Shown here one piece after another: positions 55,822-63,881 of a DNA stretch of 64,000 bases. The notes under the pieces were generated by a model. The model worked only from the letters and a program-made list of their open reading frames with translations. It was not told the origin of the DNA and ran no database searches. The stretch's first letter is position 1; each line of letters starts with the position of its first letter. The DNA comes from Acinetobacter nosocomialis. GTDB taxonomy: Bacteria > Pseudomonadota > Gammaproteobacteria > Pseudomonadales > Moraxellaceae. A program made the translations under genes and the position numbers. Location: NCBI GenBank assembly GCA_025736915.1, contig CP107049.1:3720001-3784000 (forward strand), in the 5' to 3' direction.

Positions 55822-55850
55822 TTGACATCTTAAATGAAAATGATTATCAT
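55822..55850 (+). promoter_or_regulatory. Strong sigma-70 promoter
   Basis: TTGACA (55822-55827), an exact 17-base spacer and TATCAT (55845-55850) form a near-consensus promoter. Transcription should begin near 55857. No annotated-size gene lies downstream before the terminator at 56012. Confidence 0.8.
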
Positions 55851-55854
55851 TATT
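55836..55854 (+). promoter_or_regulatory. Fur box overlapping the -10 element
   Basis: GAAAATGATTATCATTATT matches the 19-bp E. coli Fur consensus at 16 positions and includes the near-palindromic core AATGATTATCATT. It covers the -10, so iron-loaded Fur should block transcription. Confidence 0.82.
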
Positions 55855-55856
55855 AT

Positions 55857-56040
55857 GTATTGTTTGGTTCTACCAGAAAATAACAAGAGTTATAAACGCT
55901 TCTGGTATTGGTATGCCTGCAAGACATAATAAAAAGAATGCAGGTTTATTTAGCAGTAAATGGACCTAAGAAAAATAAACATTATCAGCGCAATAAAAAG
56001 AATAAGCAAAGGTAGCAAGCGAGGATGGCTTGCTACTTTT
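55857..56040 (+). ncRNA. Candidate Fur-regulated small RNA (~180 nt)
   Basis: The interval from the predicted transcription start to the end of an intrinsic terminator is about 184 bases. It is bounded by a near-consensus promoter covered by a Fur box and by a 9-bp stem-loop with a T tail. Three very short ORFs lie within or at the edge of it: 24 codons from 55855 (ending RFWYWYACKT), 18 from 55912 (MPARHNKKNAGLFSSKWT) and 25 from 55952 (MQVYLAVNG...). They overlap and none has a strong ribosome site. The design resembles iron-starvation sRNAs such as RyhB or PrrF; sequence similarity to these was not seen. It could instead be a small-peptide mRNA. Confidence 0.6.
56012..56040 (+). terminator. 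Intrinsic terminator of the Fur-controlled transcript
   Basis: GTAGCAAGC and GCTTGCTAC form a 9-bp perfect stem with a 7-base loop, followed by TTTTG. Confidence 0.85.
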
Positions 56041-56229
56041 GTACTTAAACTCAGTTTCAGGATTATTTTTATTATTCAACTTTTTTGAGCTTTTAACTTA
56101 GCTCAGTAACAGAATACTTATATTTTTGATTAAAAAATAACCACTAATGTTTCATTTATTATCGTCATCCCTTTTTAGCCATTTTTTTGTATACCCTGAA
56201 TAAAACATGATCAAAAAAGAGGTAAAAAC

Positions 56230-58377
56230 GTGCTTATTTTTCATGGAAAACCTGTTCATGGAGCTATCTTTGATATGGATGGGACAATGTTTGATACTGA
56301 GCGTTTACGGTTTCAAACATTGCAACAGGCATCTCAAGAACTCATTGGGCAGGAGTTTTCTCACGAATATTTAATGCAATGTTTGGGTTTAAGTGCAACA
56401 ACGGCGGAAAAGCTTGCACAACGTTTATATGGAGTAGATGCGCCATATAAAGAAATACGAAAAAGAGCCGATGAGATGGAGCTTGAATATATTCGTAAAC
56501 ATGGTGTGCCTATTAAAAAGGGATTAGTTCAAGTTTTAGAACGTTTACGAAAATCGGGTTTAAGAATGGCCATTGCGACTTCAAGCCGTAGAGCAATTGC
56601 CGAAGAATATTTGATTAATGCGAATGTTTATAAATTTTTTGATGTGATTACTTGTGGAGATGAAGTCGAACAAGGGAAGCCACATCCAGAAATTTTTCTC
56701 AAAGCAGCTAGTCAACTTCATTTGGACGCTAACCAATGCTTAATGTTTGAAGATTCGGAAAATGGTTTAACTTCAGCGCATACATCGAAAGGTTTAACGA
56801 TTTTATTAAAAGATATTAAAGAGCCAAATGATGAAATGTTAGATAAAGCACATTTTTATTATGACCAGATGTATGACTTCTTAACTGATCTTGACCAGTT
56901 TATTCCTGTTATGGATATGCCAGAGATACAGGAACCTTTTCCGCAAAGTCTGAATCAGCTTACAGTTGGGATACATGGTTTTGGAGCAATTGGCGGTGGT
57001 TATGTAGCACAAATCTTGTCGCATTGGGATGGTTATACGAAACCAAAACGTATTATTGCGTCAACAAGAAATAGTCTTTTCCGCGAAGCTGTAAATGCGT
57101 TTGGAACCTATAGTATTCGCTATGGGCAATTTTCTTATGATGAGCGTATTGAGAATATGACCATTGTTGATTCTGACAATGAACAACAAATGTTAGAGAT
57201 GTATACCCATTCAAGCTTAATTGCACTTTGTTTACCCGAACAAGCCATCGAAGCTGAAGCAAAAATAATTGCAAAAGGGTTATATGCACGTTTTAACTCA
57301 CCACTTGAATCATGTATAGAACCGCTAACCTTTCTAATTATTTTAAATAAAGTCGGTGCGAAATATTTAGTGATGAAGCATCTGAGAGAAGCTCTACTAG
57401 AGTTAACCAACGATGAAGATATAACCGAGCATATCTTAAAAGAGCATTACTTTTGCGACACCGTTGTAAACCGCATGGTCTCAAAGCTATCTAATCAAAA
57501 TTTATATCGTCAGCTTCGTATTAAGCATAATTTTCTTGAACAGCATTTAGAAGATGTGGAGCAAGAAGAACAAACCGAAATTGAAGACTGCAATAAACTG
57601 ACTCAAGATCAGCAAAATCAGGCTTCTATCTATGTCGATAACATGCGTCGTAATTTTCAGCCGGGACATATCTTACAAAGCATGGATTTAATCTTGTTCC
57701 ATAGTGAAACAGATATGCCAATTTATGTAGAGAAAGGCAGTCCTTTACTTGAAAAGTTGCGTCAGGTGGTATTGGTTGACCAAATTACGGATATTCAACT
57801 CATTAAAAACCGTCTATGGAACGGCGTACATGCGATGCTTGCTTGGTATGCATCTTTAATGGGGTATGAATCTATTGGTGTTGCCATGGGCGATCATTTC
57901 GTTAAAGCATTTGCCGAGAACTTAATTACAGAAGTGAAGCAAGGGCTTGCAATTGCATTACCTAACTATGCAAAAGATCTGGATCGAATAGCTCAAAGTT
58001 TTCTAGACTCATGTGAATATGCATTTAAAGATCCTTGTCAACGCGTAGCTAGAGATCCATTACGCAAACTCAATCATAATGAACGTGTTATGGCATCAAT
58101 TGAAGTGAATATTCGTCATGATTTGCCTTATAAAAATTTATTAAAAGGTGCTGCTTTAGGTTATGCCTATGCAATTCAATTTTTAGAAATTGAAGAGACT
58201 AAAGCGGTTGAACATTTGCAACAGCAAATTCAGACCTTAGACCTGAGTACATCTCAAAGAAGACAACTTGAAGTTGAGTTGGTTCAACTTATTCAATATT
58301 TGTTTTCTGAACAAGACAAACAACCCTTGAACATGAGTATTACCAACGCCAAAACTACAGGTACTCAATATGTTTAA
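56230..58377 (+). CDS. mtlD: Bifunctional mannitol-1-phosphate phosphatase/dehydrogenase MtlD
   Basis: This fusion makes mannitol from fructose 6-phosphate: the dehydrogenase half reduces it to mannitol 1-phosphate and the phosphatase half removes phosphate. In Acinetobacter such an enzyme has been shown to make mannitol as a compatible solute under salt stress. Residues 1-220 form a HAD phosphatase (nucleophile motif FDMDGTMFD, Asp15/Asp17; ATSSRRA; the lysine and acidic motif GKPHPEIFLKA and FEDSENGL). From about residue 243 a polyol dehydrogenase begins (VGIHGFGAIGGGYVAQIL). Total 715 residues. The start codon is GTG with AGAGGT upstream. It stands alone. Confidence 0.93.
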   Translation: MLIFHGKPVHGAIFDMDGTMFDTERLRFQTLQQASQELIGQEFSHEYLMQCLGLSATTAEKLAQRLYGVDAPYKEIRKRADEMELEYIRKHGVPIKKGLVQVLERLRKSGLRMAIATSSRRAIAEEYLINANVYKFFDVITCGDEVEQGKPHPEIFLKAASQLHLDANQCLMFEDSENGLTSAHTSKGLTILLKDIKEPNDEMLDKAHFYYDQMYDFLTDLDQFIPVMDMPEIQEPFPQSLNQLTVGIHGFGAIGGGYVAQILSHWDGYTKPKRIIASTRNSLFREAVNAFGTYSIRYGQFSYDERIENMTIVDSDNEQQMLEMYTHSSLIALCLPEQAIEAEAKIIAKGLYARFNSPLESCIEPLTFLIILNKVGAKYLVMKHLREALLELTNDEDITEHILKEHYFCDTVVNRMVSKLSNQNLYRQLRIKHNFLEQHLEDVEQEEQTEIEDCNKLTQDQQNQASIYVDNMRRNFQPGHILQSMDLILFHSETDMPIYVEKGSPLLEKLRQVVLVDQITDIQLIKNRLWNGVHAMLAWYASLMGYESIGVAMGDHFVKAFAENLITEVKQGLAIALPNYAKDLDRIAQSFLDSCEYAFKDPCQRVARDPLRKLNHNERVMASIEVNIRHDLPYKNLLKGAALGYAYAIQFLEIEETKAVEHLQQQIQTLDLSTSQRRQLEVELVQLIQYLFSEQDKQPLNMSITNAKTTGTQYV

Positions 58378-58482
58378 ATTCGCTTAATAAATTAAGGCTC
58401 TACAATTTAAAAGCAAACATGTTTTAATACACAACTTGAATGATTTTGAATTAAAACTGTGCTGTTAAAACCCTCAACACTC

Positions 58483-59109
58483 ATGGTGCCGACACCTATA
58501 CGGGATTATCCTGAATGGCACCGTGGGCGTCAAAATTACGCTTTATGGTATCTAGAAATTAATGATCAAAAATTAGTTGATTATCTAGATATCTTACGTA
58601 CACATTTTTCAGAATTTTTATTAGAACCGAATAACCGTCAATATCATGTCACATTATTTATATGTGGATTTTTAACCCATGAACCTAGTGTTTATAGTGA
58701 TGACTTTAGTTTCCATGATTTCTCAGAACAAAGAGAAATTTTAAAAAAAGAAAATATTTCATCATTCCGTTTAAAAATTGGTTCAGTTGATAGTTTTAGT
58801 AGTGCTTTATTTGTAGAAATCCAAGATACCGATAATATCTTATCTCACATACGTCAAAAATTAGGCATAGTTTCTAATGAAATTGCTGCTTTAGATTACT
58901 ATCCCCACATCACCTTAGGCTTATATAAAAACATCTATAGTAGTGATTTGATTTTGCAAAAAATTTCTCAATTACCTGTACAATACAAATACGCTGAATT
59001 TGAACTGAAAGTTGAGCATTTAACGTTTGGTTTTTATGAAGCTCAAACTTTACAAGGTAAGTTATATCCATCTCAGCATTTGTTCTTAGGTGATTCATGT
59101 TGCAACTGA
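58483..59109 (+). CDS. 2H phosphoesterase-superfamily protein (2'-5' RNA ligase-like)
   Basis: The ~208-residue protein carries two H-x-T motifs: YHVTLFICG (in the first half) and YYPHITLGLY (in the second half, about residue 142). This is the signature of the 2H phosphoesterase superfamily, which includes RNA 2'-5' ligases and cyclic phosphodiesterases. The exact substrate is unknown. I use the ATG at 58483; a GTG at 58459 is also possible and neither has a clear ribosome site. Its last 13 bases overlap cobU, so it may be translated with the cob genes, though no B12 role is known for this family. Confidence 0.78.
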   Translation: MVPTPIRDYPEWHRGRQNYALWYLEINDQKLVDYLDILRTHFSEFLLEPNNRQYHVTLFICGFLTHEPSVYSDDFSFHDFSEQREILKKENISSFRLKIGSVDSFSSALFVEIQDTDNILSHIRQKLGIVSNEIAALDYYPHITLGLYKNIYSSDLILQKISQLPVQYKYAEFELKVEHLTFGFYEAQTLQGKLYPSQHLFLGDSCCN

Positions 59110-59615
59110 TTTTGGGTGGAGCCCGTTCTGGCAAAAGCCGACTGGCTGAACAAACAGCAATAAATACGCAATTAGCTGTGACTTATGTTGCTACGGCGCA
59201 AGCGCTTGACCCAGAAATGCACAGTCGAATTGCTCATCATCAAAATCAGCGTCCAGCACATTGGTCCTTAATCGAAGAGCCATTATTTTTAGCAAATGCT
59301 CTGAAAAAAATTGATCAACCTAATCAAATTATTTTAGTAGATTGTTTAACGCTTTGGCTAACCAATTTGTTACTGTTAGAAGATCAAAATGTTCAGCAAC
59401 TTGAGTGTGAGCAACTATTAAAAGTTTTACCTACACTTGAATCAGAAATTATTTTAGTAAGTAATGAAACAGGGCTTGGGGTTGTGCCACTCGGTGAGAT
59501 TAGCCGCCGTTTTGTAGATGAAGCGGGAAGACTACATCAAGCTTTAGGGCAAATTGCAGATAAGGTTGTGTTTTGTGTGGCTGGTTTTCCAATGATTTTA
59601 AAAGGTGAGAAGTAA
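59097..59615 (+). CDS. cobU: Adenosylcobinamide kinase / adenosylcobinamide-phosphate guanylyltransferase
   Basis: CobU (CobP) phosphorylates adenosylcobinamide and attaches GMP, the activation step of the B12 nucleotide-loop pathway. The 172-residue protein has the P-loop GGARSGKS (residues 6-13), the stretch VTYVATAQALDPEM, the guanylylation histidine in RIAHHQNQRP (about residue 45), DCLTLWLTNLLL and VSNETGLGVVPLG. It overlaps the preceding 2H gene and lies immediately before cobT, showing a cob operon. Confidence 0.95.
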   Translation: MLQLILGGARSGKSRLAEQTAINTQLAVTYVATAQALDPEMHSRIAHHQNQRPAHWSLIEEPLFLANALKKIDQPNQIILVDCLTLWLTNLLLLEDQNVQQLECEQLLKVLPTLESEIILVSNETGLGVVPLGEISRRFVDEAGRLHQALGQIADKVVFCVAGFPMILKGEK

Positions 59616-59616
59616 A

Positions 59617-60672
59617 ATGAACTGGTGGTTAGAATCTGTAAAGCAACCTAATTTGGACGCAAAACAACAAGCTGAACAACATCAACTCCAGCTCACCAAA
59701 CCTACTGGTGCCTTAGGTGATTTAGAGCAAATTGCAATTACACTTGCTAGTTTACAGTCAAATGCACATCCACAAGTTAGCCATCCATGGATCGCAATTT
59801 TTGCAGGTGATCATGGTGTAGTTGAAGAAAATATCTCTGCATATCCTCAAGCTGTTACCCGTCAAATGTTGCAAAACTTCACGACGGGTGGTGCAGCAAT
59901 TAGTGTACTTGCTAAATACCATGAAGCTCATTTACAAGTCATTGACTGTGGCACAGTGGGCGAAGCATACGAATACGCAGGTGTTGAGCGTCATTGTATT
60001 CGTGCTGGGACAGCAAATTTTGCTAAACAAGCCGCAATGACTGCTGACGAATGTCGTGCTGCTTTAGAGTTGGGAAAAAAGAGTGTAGATACAGCTAAAG
60101 CCGACGGCGCAGATATTTATATTGCAGGTGAAATGGGAATCGGGAACACCTGTTCAGCTTCTGCCTTAGCTTGTCTTTTACTAAATGATACTGCTGAGCA
60201 ATTAACGGGAGTTGGTACAGGAATAGGTGCCGATCAGCTAAGGCATAAAATTGAAGTGATTGAAAAAGCCATAGAACTTCACCATAAACATGTCGTTGGT
60301 GATGTCTTCAAAACACTATGTGCCGTAGGTGGTTTGGAAATTGCGGCAATTACTGGTGCTTATATTCGATGTGCACAAGTAGGTTTACCTATTATTGTGG
60401 ATGGTTTTATTAGTTCTGTAGCCGCTTTATGTGCTGTGCGGATGAGCCCTAAAGTACGTGACTGGATGTTGTTTGGTCATCAATCGGCTGAATATGGACA
60501 CCTTCGTATTTTACAAGAGCTCAATGCTGACCCGATTTTAAAAATGAACTTGCGTTTAGGTGAAGGTAGTGGCGCTGGTACTGCCTTAGCATTAGTTAAA
60601 ATGGCATGTGTATTACACAACCAAATGGCTACCTTTGCTCAAGCTGCTGTAACTGGGGATAAAATTGGGTAA
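59617..60672 (+). CDS. cobT: Nicotinate-nucleotide--dimethylbenzimidazole phosphoribosyltransferase
   Basis: CobT makes alpha-ribazole 5'-phosphate from dimethylbenzimidazole and nicotinate mononucleotide. The ~351-residue protein has typical segments: KPTGALGDLEQIAITLA, IFAGDHGVVEENISAYP, MLQNFTTGGAAISVLA, GEMGIGNTCSASAL and the catalytic glutamate in LRLGEGSGAGTALAL (about residue 313). The ATG at 59617 follows AAAGGTGAGAAG; an ATG-like start at 59605 would sit inside that site. cobC overlaps its end by 8 bases. Confidence 0.95.
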   Translation: MNWWLESVKQPNLDAKQQAEQHQLQLTKPTGALGDLEQIAITLASLQSNAHPQVSHPWIAIFAGDHGVVEENISAYPQAVTRQMLQNFTTGGAAISVLAKYHEAHLQVIDCGTVGEAYEYAGVERHCIRAGTANFAKQAAMTADECRAALELGKKSVDTAKADGADIYIAGEMGIGNTCSASALACLLLNDTAEQLTGVGTGIGADQLRHKIEVIEKAIELHHKHVVGDVFKTLCAVGGLEIAAITGAYIRCAQVGLPIIVDGFISSVAALCAVRMSPKVRDWMLFGHQSAEYGHLRILQELNADPILKMNLRLGEGSGAGTALALVKMACVLHNQMATFAQAAVTGDKIG

Positions 60673-61267
60673 ATTTAGGATCGATTTGCTCAGACATGGT
60701 GAAAGTCAGTATAGCCATACTTTACGTGGGCATTTAGATGATGAGTTAACAGCAAAAGGTTGGCAGCAAATGCAGTCAACCATTGAGCAAGTTTCAAACC
60801 AGACATGGGATGTCATTGTAAGTTCTTCATTAAAACGTTGTGCTTGTTTTGCTGAGCAACTGTCGAAGACAACTCAGCTGCCTTTACTTGTAAATCATGA
60901 CTTAAAGGAAATGTATTTTGGTGAGTGGGAAGGTGTCTCAACTCAGCAAATTTACGAAACTTCACCTGAACTACTTGCAAACTTTTGGCAAAAACCAAGT
61001 CAATATTGTCCACCTCGCGCAGAAACATTAAACCAGTTTCAAAAAAGGGTTTTGAAAGGCTTTCAAGTTTTACTCTTAGAGATGCAAAACCAAAATTGGC
61101 AACATGCATTGGTTGTTACACATGGTGGTGTGATTAAGCTATTGGCTTGTTTGGCTGGGCAACACCCTTTAGATGATTTACTAAAAATGGCGGCCGAGCT
61201 TGGGAAGTTATATTCTTTAGAGTTTTCTCAAACAGATGGTCAATTAACTTTCATGTTGAGAGAGTAG
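60665..61267 (+). CDS. cobC: Alpha-ribazole phosphatase-type histidine phosphatase
   Basis: CobC removes phosphate from alpha-ribazole 5'-phosphate or adenosylcobalamin 5'-phosphate. The 200-residue protein has LLRHGESQYSH (catalytic histidine about residue 11), GHLDDELTAKGWQQM, VSSSLKRCACFAEQL, EMYFGEWEG and VTHGGVIKLLACL (second histidine). The start codon is TTG and overlaps cobT by 8 bases, pointing to translational coupling. Position between cobT and cobS supports the assignment; histidine phosphatases of other pathways look alike. Confidence 0.85.
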   Translation: MGKFRIDLLRHGESQYSHTLRGHLDDELTAKGWQQMQSTIEQVSNQTWDVIVSSSLKRCACFAEQLSKTTQLPLLVNHDLKEMYFGEWEGVSTQQIYETSPELLANFWQKPSQYCPPRAETLNQFQKRVLKGFQVLLLEMQNQNWQHALVVTHGGVIKLLACLAGQHPLDDLLKMAAELGKLYSLEFSQTDGQLTFMLRE

Positions 61268-61388
61268 TTTTATATTTTTATACACTTGTAAGTTATTATT
61301 TTTATAAAGATATTTAAAATCATGTAATCGTACTGTCATTGCTAAAAATTAAGCTATTGCTATTCCTTATTAATAGCCTATTTGACTT

Positions 61389-62957
61389 ATGAATATTTTA
61401 TTTAAAACGACGTTGCTTGCCACAACCATATTGCTTGTAGCCTGTAATAATAATGATGAGCAAGAAGTTCAAACAACACCATCTACAAACTCATCGAAAT
61501 ATTATCAAACAAAAACACCTTACCAACCGCAACAAGACCTAAAAAGCTATGAATAAGCACCAAATGGGTTCCAACCAGTTTTTACAGAGTTAGTGGCACG
61601 TCATGGTTCACGAGGACTCTCAAGTCTGAAATATGATTTAGCACTTTATAATTTATGGAAACAGGCCAAAGCAGAAAATGCCTTAACACCATTAGGTGAG
61701 CAATTGGGTGCTGATTTAGAAGCCATGATGAAAGCCAATATCCTGTTAGGTTATGGCGTGGAAGGGATCCGTCAGTATGGTTATGGGAATGAAACCATGA
61801 CTGGTATTTTAGAACACCGTGGCATTGCCGATCGCTTATTACAACGCTTACCAACACTTGTAAACTCTCAAGCATCTATATTGGTACAAAGTTCCGGGGT
61901 AGATCGTGCGGTGGATAGTGCTAAATTCTTCACTGCTGAATTGATTAAACAACAACCCCAGCTTAAAGATAAAATTGTTCCTGTGACTTATACCAGTTTA
62001 TCGAGTTCAAGTGTTCCAAGTGTTGTAGATGGTGGTGTTGACCGTTTTAAACTTTATTTTCATAGCTTAAATGCGACTGAAGATTTGACTCAGCCATTGA
62101 GTACTAGCCAACAAAAAATTTATCATGCGAGTCAGGCCTATCAAGATTTCGAAGCAAATAATAAAGATTTAGCCCAAAAGTTGAGCGAGTTATCAAAAAA
62201 TACTCAGGCAGAAAAAATTGCTCAGACCGTACTCACTCCGATTTTTAAAGCAGATTTTATTAAAAAACTGGGTACAACAGGTTATAGCTTTAGTAATAAT
62301 GGATCTTTTACAGTAACTTCACCAAAAGGTGAGCAAATTACAGAAAAAGGTAAGGGCAAAAATACGATTGCTAGCGCAGTAGATGCAGCAGCTTATATTT
62401 ATGAGCTTTATTCAATTTCTGGTGGCATGAAAGATGAGCTGAAAGGTGTTGATTTTGATAAATATATGCCTTTAGATGCTGCAAAATTTTATGCTGAATT
62501 TAATGATGCCAATGATTTTTATGAAAAAGGCCCAAGTTTCGCAGAGTCAAACCAAGTTACAAGTGAAATTGCTCAAGGGCTTAAACAGGACCTGTTCCAA
62601 CAAGTTGATGCGGTTGTAAATAAAGCTCAACCATATAAAGCAGTTTTACGTTTTGCCCATGCTGAAATTATTATTCCTCTGGCAACCAGCCTAGATTTGC
62701 ATAATATGATGCAGCCGTTACCACTACGCCAGACTTATAATTACTCGACAAGTGCATGGCGTGGTGAAGTAGTTTCTCCTATGGCGGCAAATGTACAGTG
62801 GGATATTTACCAAAATAGCCAAGGCAATACTTTGGTAAAAATGCTTTATAACGAAAAAGAAACTTTGTTCAAATCTACATGTAACTATGCACGTTATACA
62901 CCAACTAGTTTTTACTACGACTACATTAAATTGAAACAGTGCTATCAAATGCAATAG
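61389..62957 (+). pseudogene. Histidine-type acid phosphatase lipoprotein split by an in-frame stop
   Basis: The frame from the ATG at 61389 begins with a lipoprotein signal peptide (MNILFKTTLLATTILLVAC, lipobox LVAC) and runs 55 codons to TAA at 61554-61556, after which the same frame stays open to 62957. Directly after the stop come APNGFQPVFTELVARHGSRGLS, containing the active-site RHG motif, and near the end RFAHAEIIIPLA, the HAE-type acid-base motif. Read through, it would be a ~522-residue phosphatase. A single C-to-T change of CAA to TAA explains the break. The longest downstream piece (from a GTG at 61593) would lack the signal peptide. Its natural substrate is unknown. Confidence 0.82.
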
Positions 62958-62980
62958 ATTTTCAGTTTTTGAAGTCTTTA

Positions 62981-63010
62981 ATGGGAATAGGGATTGCTAT
63001 TCCCATTTTT
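62981..63010 (+). terminator. Intrinsic terminator after the split phosphatase gene
   Basis: ATGGGAATAG and CTATTCCCAT form a 10-bp stem with a 6-base loop followed by a T-run. Confidence 0.9.
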
Positions 63011-63063
63011 ATTTCTTCATAATTCAATTTGTTTTTAAATATAGATCAGTTAGAGACTTGGAT

Positions 63064-63807
63064 ATGACACCTTTTTGGATTGCATTGCAATTTTTAACTG
63101 TTCTGCCTATTGAGTTAAAGACTATACCGACGGCGCAACAAAATGGTCGGGCTATTTTGTTTTATCCACTGATTGGTCTCATTATTGGTGGCATTCTTTT
63201 TATTGCCGCTTGTCTTTTAGCCAAACTCCCGATTGTTTTACTTGCTGTCATCATAATGACTTTATGGATTTGGCTGACAGGTGGACTGCATTTAGATGGA
63301 CTAGCCGATACTGCTGATGCGTGGGTAGGTGGTTTTGGAGATAAACAACGTACTTTACAAATCATGAAGGATCCAAGTTGTGGTCCAATTGGAGTACTTA
63401 GCTTAGTTATTATTTGTTTACTCAAATTTGTACTGATCTATGTGTTGATTGAACAACATCAAACTCTATTTTTAATATGTGTTCCTATCTTTGGACGTTT
63501 GGTGCCTTCTATTTTGTTTTTAACTACACCATATGTTCGTGAAAAAGGTTTAGGGCGTTCTTTGACAGACCATTTGCCCAAAACTGCTTCATGGATAATA
63601 ACTGGGTTTGTTCTGCTGCTACCTTTGTATTGGAAGTTGCAAGGGTTTATTGCGATTATTGGCTTTTTAAGCAGTCTTGTTTATTTAAGACTTTTATTTA
63701 TAAAACGAATAGGTGGTATTACAGGCGATACTGTCGGCACAGCAATGGAGATTAGTGAAACTGTACTGCTTTTTACTTTTGTGGTGAGTTATTTTTACTT
63801 ATTTTGA
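63064..63807 (+). CDS. cobS: Adenosylcobinamide-GDP ribazoletransferase (cobalamin synthase)
   Basis: CobS is the membrane enzyme that joins activated cobinamide to alpha-ribazole, the last joining step of B12 synthesis. The ~247-residue protein has several hydrophobic helices and the family motif GLHLDGLADTADAWVGG (about residues 75-91), preceded by LQFLTVLPI near the N-terminus and with IMKDPSCGPIGVL after it. I use the ATG at 63064; a TTG at 63058 is possible. It is separated from cobC only by the split phosphatase gene. Confidence 0.93.
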   Translation: MTPFWIALQFLTVLPIELKTIPTAQQNGRAILFYPLIGLIIGGILFIAACLLAKLPIVLLAVIIMTLWIWLTGGLHLDGLADTADAWVGGFGDKQRTLQIMKDPSCGPIGVLSLVIICLLKFVLIYVLIEQHQTLFLICVPIFGRLVPSILFLTTPYVREKGLGRSLTDHLPKTASWIITGFVLLLPLYWKLQGFIAIIGFLSSLVYLRLLFIKRIGGITGDTVGTAMEISETVLLFTFVVSYFYLF

Positions 63808-63831
63808 TGTTAAATTTTGTCCAAGCAAAAT

Positions 63832-63862
63832 AAAAAAGCCCTCATTTTTGAGGGCTTAATTT
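63832..63862. terminator. Bidirectional terminator between cobS and the DAHP synthase gene
   Basis: AAGCCCTCA and TGAGGGCTT form a 9-bp stem with a TTTT loop; the stronger T-run is on the minus strand. Confidence 0.9.
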
Positions 63863-63881
63863 TCAATCTTAAAAAGATGGA

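Noticed and set aside
59082..61267. Cobalamin riboswitch for the cob genes
   Set aside because: The genes overlap or nearly touch, and no B12-box-like sequence was recognised in the 105-base gap before the 2H gene or before cobS.
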